DNA of 64,000 nt from Nocardioides litoris. GTDB lineage: Bacteria > Actinomycetota > Actinomycetes > Propionibacteriales > Nocardioidaceae. Shown in pieces: positions 9,108 through 18,311 of the stretch; positions within the stretch are counted from its first letter, which is position 1, and every line of letters begins with the position of its first letter. A model generated the notes under the pieces. The model was not told the origin of the DNA. It saw only the letters and a list, made by a program, of their open reading frames with translations, and made no database searches. Position numbers and translations under genes: made by a program. The stretch lies in the NCBI RefSeq assembly GCF_006346315.1, contig NZ_VDMR01000001.1:248001-312000 (forward strand), given 5' to 3'.

Positions 9108-9641
9108 ATGTCGAACAACGAGCACGGCTCGAGCCGTCGGACCGTTCTGAAGGGCGCCGCCTGGGCTGCTCCCGCGATCGTGGTGGCGACTGCTGCGCCG
9201 GCGATGGCCGCGTCCGGCCCTGCCCTGGTCGTCACGACCATCAACGCGGTTCGTCCGTCGTCAAACACCACCGTCAACGTGACAGTGTCGTTCTCCAACT
9301 CAAACACTGGCGGAACCGGTAATACTTACACCGATGTGACCGTCAGCCAGCCGACTGGGAACACCAGCGCGACGCCTACCAACGTCATGGGTACTAACTG
9401 GTCCTTCGAAAGCGTGCAGGGCACTCCGACTAACCAGTTGAAGGTGTGGCGGTTCCGCAACACGGAGGGAATTCCCGGCGTGGCCACGGCCACGTCGCCG
9501 CCCGGAGTCACGTCGTCGTTCAGCTTCGCTTTCTCGACCAACAATTCGTCGGTGGCGGGAACGGTGTCGGCGGCCACAACGCCGACGAGCGGCACGGTCG
9601 CTCCGCCTTTGCCCGACGCCTACGGCGCCGTGGGCGTCTGA
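9108..9641 (+). CDS. Tat-exported small protein, copy 2
   Basis: The start is ATG 9108, preceded by GGGGAG; a possible -10 TAGGCT lies at 9065-9070. The 177-residue product has a classic Tat motif, SSRRTVLKGAAW, followed by APAIVVATAAPAMAAS. The signal region closely parallels the protein at 8293, while the mature part has diverged (VTVSFSNSNTGGTGNTY and similar Thr/Ser/Asn-rich beta strands). No enzyme motif is visible. The mature half looks less GC-rich than its neighbours. A strong stem-loop follows within 15 bp of the stop. Function is unknown. Confidence 0.7.
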   Translation: MSNNEHGSSRRTVLKGAAWAAPAIVVATAAPAMAASGPALVVTTINAVRPSSNTTVNVTVSFSNSNTGGTGNTYTDVTVSQPTGNTSATPTNVMGTNWSFESVQGTPTNQLKVWRFRNTEGIPGVATATSPPGVTSSFSFAFSTNNSSVAGTVSAATTPTSGTVAPPLPDAYGAVGV

Positions 9642-9653
9642 CCTGCAAATTGA

Positions 9654-9684
9654 CGAAGACCCCGGCCGACGGCCGGGGTCTTCG
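9654..9684. terminator. Strong stem-loop terminator between convergent genes
   Basis: The 14-bp arms at 9654-9667 and 9671-9684 pair perfectly around a 3-nt loop. The element lies between the Tat-protein gene (stop 9641) and cysN (stop 9793). It can serve both strands, though it is nearest the forward gene. Confidence 0.8.
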
Positions 9685-9792
9685 ACGCTTCTGGAATCTG
9701 GTGGATGCGGGCACGGATCAGGAGCGGCTGACGCGCCTCAACAAACAAGAGCCGCGGCGTCGAAGTGCCGCGAGTCCCGTTTCCGAGGCTGG

Positions 9793-11055
9793 TTAGTTGC
9801 CGCTGTTGATCATCCCTGCGCCGACGGTGACACCAGTGGCCTCGTCGATCAGGATGAACGACCCCGTCGTCCGGTTCTGCGAGTACGGGTCGCACAGCAG
9901 CGGCACGGTGGTGCGCAGCTGGACGCGGCCGATCTCGTTGACCCCGAGCTCCTTGGTCTCCTGGTCGCGGTGCAGCGAGTTGACGTCCAGGCGGTACTGG
10001 ATGTCCTTGACCAGGGCCCGCGCGGTGCGGGTCGTGTGCTTGATGGCCAGCTTCTGCCGCGGCTTGAGCGGCGTCGTGGTCATCCAGCAGATCATCGCGT
10101 CGATGTCCTGGCTCGGCGTGGGCGCGTTCTTGATCCGGGCGATCATGTCGCCGCGGGAGACGTCGACGTCATCCTCGAGCCGCACCGTCACGGACATCGG
10201 CGGGAACGCCTCGTCGATCTCGCGGTCGAACAGGTCGATGCCGGCGATCTTCGACGTCATGCCCGAGGGCAGGACGACGACCTCGTCGCCGGGCTTGAGG
10301 ACGCCGCCGGCCACCATGCCGCCGTACCCGCGGTAGTCGTGGTGCTCGTCGGACTTGGGGCGCACGACGTACTGCACCGGGAAGCGGGCGTCGATCAGGT
10401 CCCGGTCGGAGGCGACGTGCACGTGCTCGAGGTGGTGCATGAGCGTGGGGCCGGAGTACCAGCTCATGTTGTCCGACCGGTTGACGACGTTGTCGCCGGC
10501 GAGCGCCGAGATCGGGATGACCTCGAGGTCGGGGATGTTCAGCTTGGTCGCGAACTGCGTGAACTCGGCATGGATCTTCTCGTAGACCTCCTGGGAGTAG
10601 TCGACGAGGTCCATCTTGTTGACTGCGAGCACGAGGTGCGGGACGCGGAGCAACGACAGGATCACCGCGTGCCGGCGCGACTGCTCGGTGAGGCCCTGGC
10701 GGGCGTCGACGAGCACGAGGCCGAGGTCGGCGGTCGAGGCGCCGGTGACCATGTTGCGCGTGTACTGCACGTGGCCAGGGGTGTCGGCGATGATGAACTT
10801 GCGGTTGGGCGTCGCGAAGTAGCGGTAGGCCACGTCGATCGTGATGCCCTGCTCGCGCTCGGACCGCAGCCCGTCGGTCAGCAGGGCCAGGTCGGTGTAG
10901 TCGTAGCCCTTGGACTGCGAGGTCGCCTCGACGGCCTCGAGCTGGTCCTCGAAGATCGACTTGGAGTCGAGCAGCAGCCGGCCGATGAGGGTGGACTTGC
11001 CGTCGTCGACGGAGCCGGCGGTGGCGAAGCGGAGCAGGTCCATGTTGGTGGCCAT
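9793..11055 (-). CDS. cysN: Sulfate adenylyltransferase subunit 1 (GTPase)
   Basis: The 420-residue product is the regulatory GTPase of ATP sulfurylase. With CysD it makes adenosine 5'-phosphosulfate from ATP and sulfate at the cost of GTP. Visible G motifs are GSVDDGKST (14-22), DTPGHVQYTRN and NKMDLV, followed by EF-Tu-like beta-barrel domains. The ATG at 11055 overlaps the cysD stop by one base (TGATG), so I reject longer upstream frames. There is no C-terminal APS kinase domain, unlike mycobacterial CysNC; APS kinase lies 30 kb away in a fusion at 40749-42587. Confidence 0.95.
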   Translation of the reverse strand: MATNMDLLRFATAGSVDDGKSTLIGRLLLDSKSIFEDQLEAVEATSQSKGYDYTDLALLTDGLRSEREQGITIDVAYRYFATPNRKFIIADTPGHVQYTRNMVTGASTADLGLVLVDARQGLTEQSRRHAVILSLLRVPHLVLAVNKMDLVDYSQEVYEKIHAEFTQFATKLNIPDLEVIPISALAGDNVVNRSDNMSWYSGPTLMHHLEHVHVASDRDLIDARFPVQYVVRPKSDEHHDYRGYGGMVAGGVLKPGDEVVVLPSGMTSKIAGIDLFDREIDEAFPPMSVTVRLEDDVDVSRGDMIARIKNAPTPSQDIDAMICWMTTTPLKPRQKLAIKHTTRTARALVKDIQYRLDVNSLHRDQETKELGVNEIGRVQLRTTVPLLCDPYSQNRTTGSFILIDEATGVTVGAGMINSGN

Positions 11056-11969
11056 CAGAAGTAGCCCTCCTTCTTGCGGTCCTCCATGGCGGCCTCGGAG
11101 AACCGGTCGTCGCCACGGGTGGCGCCGCGCTCGGTGAGCTTGGCGACGGAAATCTCGTCGATGATCTCGGGGATGGTGGACGCGGTGGACTCGACGCACC
11201 CGGTGAGGGTGATGTCGCCGCAGGTGCGGAACCGGACCGTGCGCTCCTCGACGACCTCGCCCTCGCGGGTCGGGTTGAGCGGCGTCTCGCTCATCAGCAT
11301 CCCGTCGCGCACGAACACGCGACGCTGGTGGGCGTAGTAGATGGAGGGGATCTCGATGCCCTCGCGACCGATGTAGTCCCAGACGTCGAGCTCGGTCCAG
11401 TTGCTGATCGGGAAGATCCGCATGTGCTCGCCCTCGTGCAGGCGGCCGTTGTAGAGGCTCCACAGCTCGGGACGCTGGTTCTTGGGGTCCCACTGCCCGA
11501 ACTCGTCGCGGTGGGAGTAGACGCGCTCCTTGGCGCGGGCCTTCTCCTCGTCGCGGCGCCCACCACCGAAGGCGGCGGTGAAGCCGTTCTCCTCGATGGC
11601 GTTGAGCAGGGTGCCGGTCTGCATCCGGTTGCGGCTGGTCTTGCCGTCGTCGACCACGACACCGTTGGCGATCGCGTCGTCGATGCTGGCGACCACGAGC
11701 CGCACGCCGAGGCGGTTGACCCAGTTGTCGCGTGTCTCCATGACCTCGGGGAAGTCCAGACCGGTGTCGATCTGCATGATCGGGAAGGGGATCTTCGCGG
11801 GGAAGAAGGCCTTCTCCGCCAGCCGGAGCATGACGATCGAGTCCTTGCCGCCCGAGAACATCAGGACGGGCTTCTCGAACTCGGCGGCGACCTCGCGGAA
11901 GATGTGGATCGACTCCGCCTCCAGCTGGTCGAGCTGGCTCAGCCGGTAGTCGGCGTGCGTGCTGGTCAT
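11055..11969 (-). CDS. cysD: Sulfate adenylyltransferase subunit 2
   Basis: The 304-residue product is the catalytic subunit of heterodimeric ATP sulfurylase, of the PAPS-reductase-like ATP-pyrophosphatase superfamily. The PP-loop SGGKDS is at residues 39-44, and FPISNWTELDVWDYI and the C-terminal basic block are as in other CysD proteins. I chose ATG 11969 (MTSTHADYRL), where family homology begins, over 12017. It is translationally coupled to cysN. The pair feeds either cysteine synthesis or PAPS-dependent sulfation; no sulfite or PAPS reductase gene is in this window. Confidence 0.95.
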   Translation of the reverse strand: MTSTHADYRLSQLDQLEAESIHIFREVAAEFEKPVLMFSGGKDSIVMLRLAEKAFFPAKIPFPIMQIDTGLDFPEVMETRDNWVNRLGVRLVVASIDDAIANGVVVDDGKTSRNRMQTGTLLNAIEENGFTAAFGGGRRDEEKARAKERVYSHRDEFGQWDPKNQRPELWSLYNGRLHEGEHMRIFPISNWTELDVWDYIGREGIEIPSIYYAHQRRVFVRDGMLMSETPLNPTREGEVVEERTVRFRTCGDITLTGCVESTASTIPEIIDEISVAKLTERGATRGDDRFSEAAMEDRKKEGYF

Positions 11970-12134
11970 CGGTGCTGGTGGGACCTCTCGCGGGGGTGCG
12001 TCACGGACGCAGGGCAACCGTCATCGTGCCACGATCCCGAGCCGCGCGGCGAAGCGGTGAGTATGTCGACCGGCCCACAGTACTTGAGGGCGGACCGGGC
12101 TCCTGGTGCCTCGCCGAGCGCGAGACGCGAGACT

Positions 12135-12201
12135 GCTGAGGTGCGAGCGCAGCGAGCGTTGCGGTGGCTGAGGTGCGAGCGCAGCGAGCCTCGAAGCCCC
12201 G
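12135..12201 (+). repeat. Type B palindromic repeat: truncated copy plus full copy in tandem
   Basis: A partial copy (12135-12157) is followed by a full copy (12163-12201), the latter virtually identical to 8140-8178. They lie between the stop of the BY-kinase gene (12214, minus strand) and cysD. Confidence 0.8.
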
Positions 12202-12213
12202 GCCTTGCTGTGG

Positions 12214-13644
12214 TCACCCGCGGCGACGCCCCTTGGCCCGCTTCGACTTGCGCGCCGCCTTCACCTTCGTCGACCCGTCGTCGGAACGCGACGTGTAGTA
12301 CCCACGGTTGTAGTACTTGTTCCCGACCTTCGGTACGCGGTTGAGCACGACGCCGAGCACGCGTCCCTGGACCGCCTGGATCTGCGAGAGCGTCTCGTTC
12401 AGCTCCGCGTCGACGGTGCGGCCGTAGGTGACGACGACCAGGGCGCCGTCAGCGTGACGGGTCAGGACGGAAGCGTCCGTCACGGGGAGGACCGGGGGAG
12501 CGTCGATCACGACGACACGCTTGAGCGCCAGCTCGCGCACGACGCCGCCCATGGCGTTGGAGGCAAGGAGCTCGCTGGGGTTCGGCGGCACACTGCCGGC
12601 GGCCAGCACGACGAGCGTCTCGTAGCGCGGGTGCTGCTGGAGTGCGTCGGGGAGCTCGACCTGGTTGATGAGGACGCTCGTGAGACCGACGGCGTCGTCG
12701 AGGCCCAGGCTGGAGGCGGCCGTGGGTCGCCGGAGGTCGGCGTCGACGAGCACCACGTCCTGCCCAGAGGCGGCGATCGCCGCGGCGAGGTTCATCGCCA
12801 CGGTCGACTTCCCCTCGGCGGCGTTGGGGCTGGTGACGAGGATGACCCGCGGCGGGTTGTCGACGTCCATGTAGGCGACGTTGGTGCGCAGGCGGCGGAA
12901 GGCCTCCGACGCGCTCCACCCGGACCCGGTCTCCAGGGCGGAGTCGATGACGATCGAGCGCTCCTTGGTCTCGCCGGCGAAGGCAGGCACCGTGCCCATC
13001 ACCGCGGTGCTGAACCGCTTCTCCACCTCGGAGGCCAGCCGGATGCGGCGGTCGAGGCGGGCCAGCAGCAGCGCGTAGGCCACCGCCAGCATCAGGCTCA
13101 AGACCGTGCCGACAGCGACGTTGTTGCGGACGTTGGGGGAGATCGGGGCCCCGGGAAGGGCGGCGGCCTCGATGGGCACGATCTGGATCGGCGAGGTCCG
13201 CGATTCGGGACTCTCGACCTGCTCGACCTGGGCCGCGAGCGCCCTGACCCAGGCGTCAGCGAGGCGCTGGGCCTCCTGCGGCGAGGTCGACCTGGCGAGG
13301 ATGCGGATGAGCACGGTGCCCTCGGGCTGCTCCACCGTGATGTTGCCGATCAGGCTCGACGGGTCGACGTCGAGGCCGAGGTCCTGGGCTGCCTTCTCGG
13401 CCGTGGCCCGGCTGGTCGCGATCGTCACGTACGACGGCGCGCGCGACTTGGCCAGCGAGTCGTTGATCGAGGCCTCGGGGGCGTTCTGCGCCGTGTCGGT
13501 GCTGACGAAGCCGTCGGCGTTGGCCTGGTAGATCTTCGGCTGCTGGAGCGTGAAGCCGACGGTCGCGCCCACGCCGAGCAGGATGATCAGCACGACACCC
13601 TTCCAACGCGCCGCCAGCGCACGAAGGATGAAGGACAGGTCCAC
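12214..13644 (-). CDS. Wzz/BY-kinase: polysaccharide chain-length determinant fused to tyrosine kinase
   Basis: The 476-residue protein joins a Wzz-type co-polymerase domain to a CpsD/Wzc-like bacterial tyrosine kinase. Transmembrane segments lie at about 16-34 and 178-195. The kinase half has Walker A SPNAAEGKST (272-281), Walker A' VVLVDADLRRPT (297-308) and Walker B VVVIDAPP (377-384). A C-terminal tyrosine cluster, KYYNRGYYT (443-451), is the likely autophosphorylation site and is followed by a basic tail. Such proteins control polymerisation and export of capsule or exopolysaccharide. A second family member is at 58541-60043. It heads the adjoining glycosyltransferase block. Confidence 0.92.
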   Translation of the reverse strand: MDLSFILRALAARWKGVVLIILLGVGATVGFTLQQPKIYQANADGFVSTDTAQNAPEASINDSLAKSRAPSYVTIATSRATAEKAAQDLGLDVDPSSLIGNITVEQPEGTVLIRILARSTSPQEAQRLADAWVRALAAQVEQVESPESRTSPIQIVPIEAAALPGAPISPNVRNNVAVGTVLSLMLAVAYALLLARLDRRIRLASEVEKRFSTAVMGTVPAFAGETKERSIVIDSALETGSGWSASEAFRRLRTNVAYMDVDNPPRVILVTSPNAAEGKSTVAMNLAAAIAASGQDVVLVDADLRRPTAASSLGLDDAVGLTSVLINQVELPDALQQHPRYETLVVLAAGSVPPNPSELLASNAMGGVVRELALKRVVVIDAPPVLPVTDASVLTRHADGALVVVTYGRTVDAELNETLSQIQAVQGRVLGVVLNRVPKVGNKYYNRGYYTSRSDDGSTKVKAARKSKRAKGRRRG

Positions 13645-13752
13645 CTGAAGGCCTCTCGGTCGCGTGAGGAGCTTCCCGGCCGTGACAGGCGGTCAACGAC
13701 GCTCCGGCCGAATCCTAGGCGTGTGGGAGGCGCGGCGGACTCGATTGGCCGA

Positions 13753-14772
13753 TCAGGACCGCCGACGCCCTGCGGCGTAGATGCCGGTCAGTCCCGCCAC
13801 GTGGGCGTCGACCGACAGGTTGTCACGCACCCACGATCGCAGTCGGTCCCCCAGTGCCTCGCGGGCCAGGGGGGAGGTGGCTGCCAGGTCGGCCAGCAAC
13901 CGGCCAGCTGCATCGAGGTCGCCCGCCGGGTAGAGCCACTCGGGGGCGACCCGACCCAGGTTGTCGAGATGTCCCGCCGACCCGGAGGCCACGACCGGGA
14001 CGCCGGCAGCCATGGCCTCCGCCACGACCAGCCCGAAGCCCTCGTGGGGGGTCGGCGCGAACAGAATCCCCGCCGCGGCGAGCACCCGGGGCATGTCGCG
14101 GGCGAAGCCGGACACCTCGATGGCCGCACGGCACGGGCTGGCGGCGACCCGGGTGCGGAGCTCGCCCTCCTGGGTGCCCGAGCCGTGCAGGAGCAGTCGC
14201 CACCCTCGACCGGCCAGTGCCGACCGCTCGAACGCCGTCACTGCGTCCGTGGTGCGCTTCTCCGCCTCCCACCGCTGGGCGACCACGACAGTCGGCTCCG
14301 GACGTCGCGGTGGACCGGACACGGGGACGGGGTTCAGCAGCACGGCCATGGTCGGGTCACCAGAGGCGGCCCGCACGGTGTCGCTGATGGCGATCTCGCG
14401 GTCGACCCGCCTGGCCAGCTGCCGAGCCACGGCCGCCGAGGTGCGTGAGTGACCGCGAGGTGCGGCGAAGTGCCGGGTGGCGACGACCAGCGAGCGCCGA
14501 CCCGCGAGCGCGCTCGCGGCCTCCGCCTTGGTCATGTGCGCGTGGACGACGTCGGTCGGGTTGCGGAGCAGGGTCGTCACGGCCGTGCGCAGGCAAGGAG
14601 CGGGGGACCACTCGACCCCCTCGTCGAGATGGCTCCGCATGGCCGTCGCGTCCCCTCCGAGGACCCGCACCCGCCAGCCTGCCCGCGCGGTCCCGTTGGC
14701 CGCGGTGACGACGTACCGCTCGACGCCGGCGAAGTTCTCGGTGACGACGACATGGGTGACGGACCCGATCAC
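13753..14772 (-). CDS. Glycosyltransferase family 4
   Basis: The 339-residue GT-B enzyme has a retaining GT4 layout. The N-terminal acceptor domain contains DVVHAHMTKAEAA. The C-terminal nucleotide-sugar domain contains VVVAQRWEAEKR and the E-x7-E motif within HEGFGLVVAEAMA. The GTG start overlaps the preceding GT2 gene's stop by 4 bp (GTGA), giving a coupled chain with 14769-15623 and 15620-16960. It is predicted to act at the cytoplasmic membrane face on a lipid-linked glycan. Donor and linkage are unknown. Confidence 0.88.
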   Translation of the reverse strand: MIGSVTHVVVTENFAGVERYVVTAANGTARAGWRVRVLGGDATAMRSHLDEGVEWSPAPCLRTAVTTLLRNPTDVVHAHMTKAEAASALAGRRSLVVATRHFAAPRGHSRTSAAVARQLARRVDREIAISDTVRAASGDPTMAVLLNPVPVSGPPRRPEPTVVVAQRWEAEKRTTDAVTAFERSALAGRGWRLLLHGSGTQEGELRTRVAASPCRAAIEVSGFARDMPRVLAAAGILFAPTPHEGFGLVVAEAMAAGVPVVASGSAGHLDNLGRVAPEWLYPAGDLDAAGRLLADLAATSPLAREALGDRLRSWVRDNLSVDAHVAGLTGIYAAGRRRS

Positions 14773-15623
14773 GACCCGACCTCGCGCAAGAGGCGCTCTC
14801 GGTGCCTGACCGGGCCGGTGGCGTAGATGCGCAGCCGTCGTGCCGCGTGCTCACGCCGGGCGCCCCCACTGACCCAGCGGGCGGAGTCCCCGGCGAGGCA
14901 GGCGGCGCGGTAGACGGCCCAGCCCGCTGGCCCGAACCACTTGCGCACGTAGAGCTCGTGTGCGGCGTGGAAGTAGGCATCCCGGCGTCGCGGGTCGGTG
15001 CTGGTCGCCCCGCCGACGTGCTCCGCCGTAGCGGCGGTGACCAGCTCGCAGCGCCAACCGCGCCCACGAGCTCGACGCTGCCAATCGGCTTCCTCGCTGT
15101 ACAAGAAGAAGCGTTCGTCAAACGGTCCGACGTCCTCGAGGGCGGCACCCGAGATGAGCAGGGCGGCGCCGATCACGTAGTCGTCCTGCCGCATCAGCCC
15201 TCCTAGCCCCAGGGCTACGACCCACTGGCGCAAGGGTCCAGGGAACGGCCAGGCGACGCGCTGCGGCAGGCCGGAATGTGTCTGTCGCTGGGCCGGCGCC
15301 ACACACGCGACGTTCGGATCCCGGCGCAGGTGCCGGGCGAGCGTCTCGACCTGATCGGGGGCAATGCGAGCGTCGGGGTTGAGGAGAAGCACGTCAGAGC
15401 GCGGCGGCACCAGGCTGAGAGCCAGGTTCACACCACCTGCGAACCCGACGTTGCCCCCCGCGTCGACGTACCTCGCGCCATGACGCGCCGCGATGTCGCT
15501 GCACTCGGGCCGGCTGGCATTGTCGATGACCAAGGTGGGCCATCTGGCGGCCACCGGGGCCAGGCAGTCGTCCAGCAGGTTGTCGGCGCCGTAGGCGACG
15601 ACGACCACGGTGAGTGCAGTCAC
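14769..15623 (-). CDS. Glycosyltransferase family 2, rhamnosyltransferase (WbbL)-like
   Basis: The 284-residue GT-A enzyme has VVVVAYGADN at the N-terminus, NVGFAGGVNLAL (the WbbL/RfbF-type signature), and LLLNPDARI, where the metal-binding Asp sits. FDERFFLYSEEADWQRRARG carries the ED-type catalytic region. This subfamily often uses dTDP-L-rhamnose, which the rml genes of this window can supply; specificity is an inference. It overlaps both neighbours by 4 bp, so the three genes form one coupled operon. Confidence 0.88.
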   Translation of the reverse strand: MTALTVVVVAYGADNLLDDCLAPVAARWPTLVIDNASRPECSDIAARHGARYVDAGGNVGFAGGVNLALSLVPPRSDVLLLNPDARIAPDQVETLARHLRRDPNVACVAPAQRQTHSGLPQRVAWPFPGPLRQWVVALGLGGLMRQDDYVIGAALLISGAALEDVGPFDERFFLYSEEADWQRRARGRGWRCELVTAATAEHVGGATSTDPRRRDAYFHAAHELYVRKWFGPAGWAVYRAACLAGDSARWVSGGARREHAARRLRIYATGPVRHRERLLREVGS

Positions 15624-16960
15624 GCGGTGAGCTCCGGCGTCGGACCGGGCGGGTACGGGCGGTGGCTGCGTGGGACACGAGCCGCCTGGGCCTGCGGCCC
15701 CGCTTCGTCGCCGTCGCCGTCATCTGCTGCCAGCCACAGGGCGGCGCCGACGAGGATCCACCCCAGGACCGGGGTGCCGCGAACCCAGTACACGTCCACT
15801 GTGCCGTGCAGGATGATCGAGACCTGGACGGTGAGCGCCACCAGTACGACCGGGTGCTTGTGCCGACGGCGGATGAGCACCCAGGCGGAGCCGAGTGTCA
15901 ACAGCGTGAAGCCCGTCAGGAGGACCACCCCGCCCTCAGCGGCCTCGAGGAGCACCACGTTGTGGGGGTCGAGGGTGAGTGTCTGGTCGATCGCCTCGCC
16001 AGCGACGTACAGCCCGACCCCAGTACCCAGGATGGGGGCGCTCTTGATCTTGACCACGGCGTCGTCGGCGTAGCTCTGCCGGATCTGGTTGGCGACGTCG
16101 CCGCTCGCGTCCGTGGTCACCAGGCGGTCCCGTGAGGAGGACGGGAGCGCGGAGAACGCGGCGTAGGCGACGCCGACGACGATGGGGATCACGGCGATGG
16201 CCCGCAACCGGCGGCTTGAGGAGGACAAGACGACAGCCAGGGCTAGAGCGACGACCGTGGCAAGGAGCGCGCCTCGGCTCTGCGCCGCCACCAGCCCGAG
16301 GACCAACACCGCTGCAACCGGCGCTCGGAATGGCGTCTTGCGGTTGAACATCACGATGAGGAGGGCATTCGCGATGGCCTGGCCCGCGGGGTTCTTCTGG
16401 ACGCCCAACAGTTCCTCGGCGATCCCACCGTTGACAAGACCCGCCACGACGGCGACTGCCGCAAGCAGGGTTGCGGCGAGGACGTAGGACGTGAGAACGA
16501 GTTGCAGCTTGCCCATGGCGGCGAGGAACCCGCCGACCACGATCGCGGCCGCGACGAGCTCGAACCGCTGCACGATGGTGGCCACCCCCTGCACGCTCGG
16601 CAGGTTCACCCAGGCGACCAGCAGGAGCGCGAAGTACGCCGCCACATAGGGCATGACCGGGCCCAGGCGCCGGAGCCGGTGGTCTTCGCCGCCCAGCATT
16701 CCCAGGACGACGCCCCCCAAGCCGAGGAGGAAGAGCGCGTCCGAAGGGCCGACCCGGAGTCCAGCGATCGTCGTGTCGAAGTTGTCGGACTGGAAGGGGA
16801 GCAGCGCGACCGAAGCCACCAGCGGCCAGGTCGGCGCCAGTGCAGAGACCACGAGGAGGGGAACGACGGCGAGCGCCAGGGCCGAGCTCGGACGGGTTGC
16901 GCTCAACCGCCCGACGCCCACCGCCGCGAGAGACAGCATGAGCAGTCCGGCCGACGACAT
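15620..16960 (-). CDS. O-antigen ligase/polymerase family membrane protein (Wzy/WaaL-like)
   Basis: The product (446 aa from this ATG) is a polytopic membrane protein of roughly 10-12 helices. Its large periplasmic-type loop contains SAPILGTGVGLYV and DPHNVVLLEAAEGG, the family's conserved G-x-G and H-N/E elements. It would polymerise lipid-linked repeat units or ligate them to an acceptor. I prefer ATG 16960 because GGGAG lies 6 nt upstream; the frame also opens at 16984. A second member of the family is at 62422-63816, so two polymers or a polymerase/ligase pair may be made. Confidence 0.82.
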   Translation of the reverse strand: MSSAGLLMLSLAAVGVGRLSATRPSSALALAVVPLLVVSALAPTWPLVASVALLPFQSDNFDTTIAGLRVGPSDALFLLGLGGVVLGMLGGEDHRLRRLGPVMPYVAAYFALLLVAWVNLPSVQGVATIVQRFELVAAAIVVGGFLAAMGKLQLVLTSYVLAATLLAAVAVVAGLVNGGIAEELLGVQKNPAGQAIANALLIVMFNRKTPFRAPVAAVLVLGLVAAQSRGALLATVVALALAVVLSSSSRRLRAIAVIPIVVGVAYAAFSALPSSSRDRLVTTDASGDVANQIRQSYADDAVVKIKSAPILGTGVGLYVAGEAIDQTLTLDPHNVVLLEAAEGGVVLLTGFTLLTLGSAWVLIRRRHKHPVVLVALTVQVSIILHGTVDVYWVRGTPVLGWILVGAALWLAADDGDGDEAGPQAQAARVPRSHRPYPPGPTPELTA

Positions 16961-17271
16961 CACGCGCTCCCGGCGGCTGTGCATGGGTTCTCCGACTCCT
17001 CGGCTGGCACGGTCCCTGTGGCCGTGGACAGGCTAGACCGCGCATCGACCGCGCATGCGGCGAATGGCTGTTCTGTGTTGCGCAGCGGTAGTCCGGACGC
17101 GGCGGATGCAATCACGGCTGCGGTGTCGACGATGCCCCGCCTCCCGCTCGCTCTCGCGAATCGCGTGCCGGGGTAGCGCGCACCTCCTAGGCTTTGGCGC
17201 GGCGGTCTCGGGCCGGCCGACAATCAAGAAGTGCTGTTGCAGATCGGGACTCGATCGCGAAGGACGTCGTT
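16961..17271. other. Divergent promoter region
   Basis: These 311 bp separate the divergently read polymerase/ligase gene and the GT2 gene at 17272. Short open frames here lack support. A possible forward -10-like TAGGCT lies near 17188, and AAGGA just before the GTG at 17272 is a ribosome-binding site. I see no clear operator or hairpin. Confidence 0.4.
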
Positions 17272-18213
17272 GTGCCTCTGACCCACGCTGTCGTGGTCAT
17301 CACTTACTGTCGGGCGGCCTACTTGAGGGACTGCCTTGCACACCTGGCCGGGCAATCACGTCCACCCGAGGAAGTGGTCGTGGTGGACCAGTCTCCTGAC
17401 GACAGCTCACGGGAGGTGGTCGCTGACTTCCCGTTCGCAAGGTGGGTCGACAATCGTGTCAACGCCGGGCGGATGACAACCTCGCGGAACGTCGGGTTGC
17501 GGCACGTGAGTGCCGACGTCGTCAGCTTCATCGACGACGACTCGCTCCCGGAGCCGGCCTGGGCGCTCACCCTGCTCGACATTCTCGATGAGAACGGTGA
17601 CCTCGGAGGGGTAGGAGGCCGCGTCGACAACGGCAATTACGAAGAGCTCACGGCCCCCGGACCGATCGGTGTCGTGACGGGACGAGGGAAGGTCGTGGGC
17701 AACTTCGGGTCCCTGCAGTCGGTGCTGGTGAGTGTCGACCACGTCGTGGGTGCCAACATGTCGTTCCGGCGGGAGCTCCTCGTCCAGCTGGGCGGATTCC
17801 GGGAGGACTATCCGGGGACTGCCATGGGGGAGGACACCGACATCGGCCTACGGGTGCGGGCGCTCGGTCATGACCTCGGGTACGCCTCCGATGCCGTGGT
17901 CAAGCACGTCTCTGCGCCCCACGTCACCGGCACGCGTTTTGATGGTCGCTACTCCTTCTACGCGGCCGCCAACTACCTCTTGCTGGTCCGCCGCGCGTTC
18001 GGCGCCCGCAGCGGGCAGTTCCGCGGGCGGCTGTGCGCCTTCACGGAGGAGTTCAGGTCTCCACGGAGCCTGAAGGGTCGGATCTTCCGGAGCATGTGCA
18101 CGGCAGCCGGCACCATCTACGGCCTGTGGCTGTGTCTGCGCCTCGACGGGCTGCGGCGTCCGGACCTGGTCTTGGACGACCAGCGAGCGCAGGCACTCAA
18201 GCTCTGCAGCTGA
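17272..18213 (+). CDS. Glycosyltransferase family 2
   Basis: I start this gene at GTG 17272 (AAGGA 7 nt upstream), giving 313 residues. The frame is open upstream to 17194, but that part is not family-like. GT-A features are AVVVITYCRAAYLRDCL at the N-terminus, VVVVDQSPDDS, the metal-binding FIDDDS and GGFREDYPGTAMGEDTDI, which holds the catalytic acidic region. A cytoplasmic inverting sugar transferase working on the lipid-linked glycan is expected. It is read alone on the plus strand and converges on the fucosyltransferase-like gene; 98 bp separate their stops. Confidence 0.86.
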   Translation: MPLTHAVVVITYCRAAYLRDCLAHLAGQSRPPEEVVVVDQSPDDSSREVVADFPFARWVDNRVNAGRMTTSRNVGLRHVSADVVSFIDDDSLPEPAWALTLLDILDENGDLGGVGGRVDNGNYEELTAPGPIGVVTGRGKVVGNFGSLQSVLVSVDHVVGANMSFRRELLVQLGGFREDYPGTAMGEDTDIGLRVRALGHDLGYASDAVVKHVSAPHVTGTRFDGRYSFYAAANYLLLVRRAFGARSGQFRGRLCAFTEEFRSPRSLKGRIFRSMCTAAGTIYGLWLCLRLDGLRRPDLVLDDQRAQALKLCS

Positions 18214-18311
18214 TGGGCTCGAGTCAGCCCGGAGCCCATCTGACGCCGGCGTCCGAGAACCCTGCGGTACACCCACTGGTCGATCAACGGTCGACCGGTC
18301 GGCCAGCGGGT

